Source: an uncultured Pseudomonas sp. (lineage in GTDB: Bacteria > Pseudomonadota > Gammaproteobacteria > Pseudomonadales > Pseudomonadaceae). From it: DNA of 5,656 nt. Both the position numbers and the translations under genes were made by a program. Positions 5,575-5,656 of this stretch are shown here, in pieces. Where the stretch lies: contig CAMPJN010000262.1 of the NCBI GenBank assembly GCA_946886875.1, forward strand, positions 1 through 5,656, given 5' to 3'. How positions within the stretch are numbered: position 1 is the stretch's first letter; each line of letters opens with the position of its first letter. Below the pieces are notes generated by a model that did not search any database, had not been told where the DNA came from, and saw nothing but the letters and a program-made list of their open reading frames with translations.

Positions 5575-5656
5575 GCAAGGTCTACCGGCAGGAAATCAGC
5601 AAAACTGACCCCCTCCCCAAAAAGTGGAGGCGAATTGTGCCGACAACCGGCGCATA
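5575..5656 (-). promoter_or_regulatory. Upstream region of nspC (partial)
   Basis: Eighty-two bases lie between nspC and the window edge, with no coding sequence seen. On the minus strand CCTCC, a nine-base loop ACTTTTTGG and GGAGG could form a weak 5-bp hairpin (5612-5630), with a G-rich stretch just downstream. No convincing sigma-70 or sigma-54 promoter is visible, and the promoter may lie beyond the window. Confidence 0.3.

Noticed and set aside
5620..5656. A sigma-54 type promoter (GGCAC...TCGCC) upstream of nspC
   Set aside because: The spacing between the GG and GC elements is two bases too short and the -12 element is poor.
1..5656. CRISPR arrays, tRNA or rRNA genes, transposases, toxin-antitoxin or phage-defence genes
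   Set aside because: No repeat-spacer periodicity, cloverleaf, rRNA-like sequence or matching protein motif was found; the coding content is explained by five housekeeping or metabolic genes.

Overview
The window looks like a chromosomal segment of a GC-rich gammaproteobacterium, most likely a Pseudomonas in the broad sense (stutzeri/mendocina/alcaligenes-like). The evidence is the pseudomonad-style RimI and cryptic psi subunit sequences, REP-like hairpins, and a palindromic MITE-like element with GTTGAAAAC termini. This placement rests on pattern recognition, not a database search. All protein genes are on the minus strand, so transcription runs from high to low coordinates.

Two transcription units can be recognised. 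The first (5574 down to 3198) is a polyamine operon. nspC, a PLP-dependent carboxynorspermidine/carboxyspermidine decarboxylase, is followed after 22 bp by a saccharopine-dehydrogenase-family gene, the carboxynorspermidine/carboxyspermidine synthase. The synthase should reductively condense aspartate semialdehyde with a diamine and the decarboxylase should remove the carboxylate, giving norspermidine or spermidine without S-adenosylmethionine decarboxylase. The unit ends in a convincing intrinsic terminator at 3110-3138.

The 360-bp gap 3197-2838 has no gene. It holds the terminator, an 18-bp exact direct repeat, a cluster of REP-like hairpins, and close to leuA a strand-specific leader hairpin.

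The second unit (2837 down to beyond base 1) is leuA (2-isopropylmalate synthase), then a gene I identify as the divergent DNA polymerase III psi subunit (holD), then rimI (ribosomal protein S18 N-acetyltransferase), which runs off the left edge. leuA and holD overlap by 4 bp (TTGA) and look translationally coupled. A palindromic MITE-like element of about 137-141 bp sits at the holD/rimI junction. It supplies the present holD stop codon. Deleting it on paper restores a holD tail that ends in TGA directly against the rimI ATG, so its insertion probably broke an ancestral translational coupling.

No tRNA, rRNA, CRISPR, transposase or phage gene was seen. Most of the window is ordinary metabolic sequence. 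The most interesting points are the MITE remodelling of the holD/rimI junction, the cryptic psi protein with its long Pro/Ala-rich linker, and the alternative polyamine operon.
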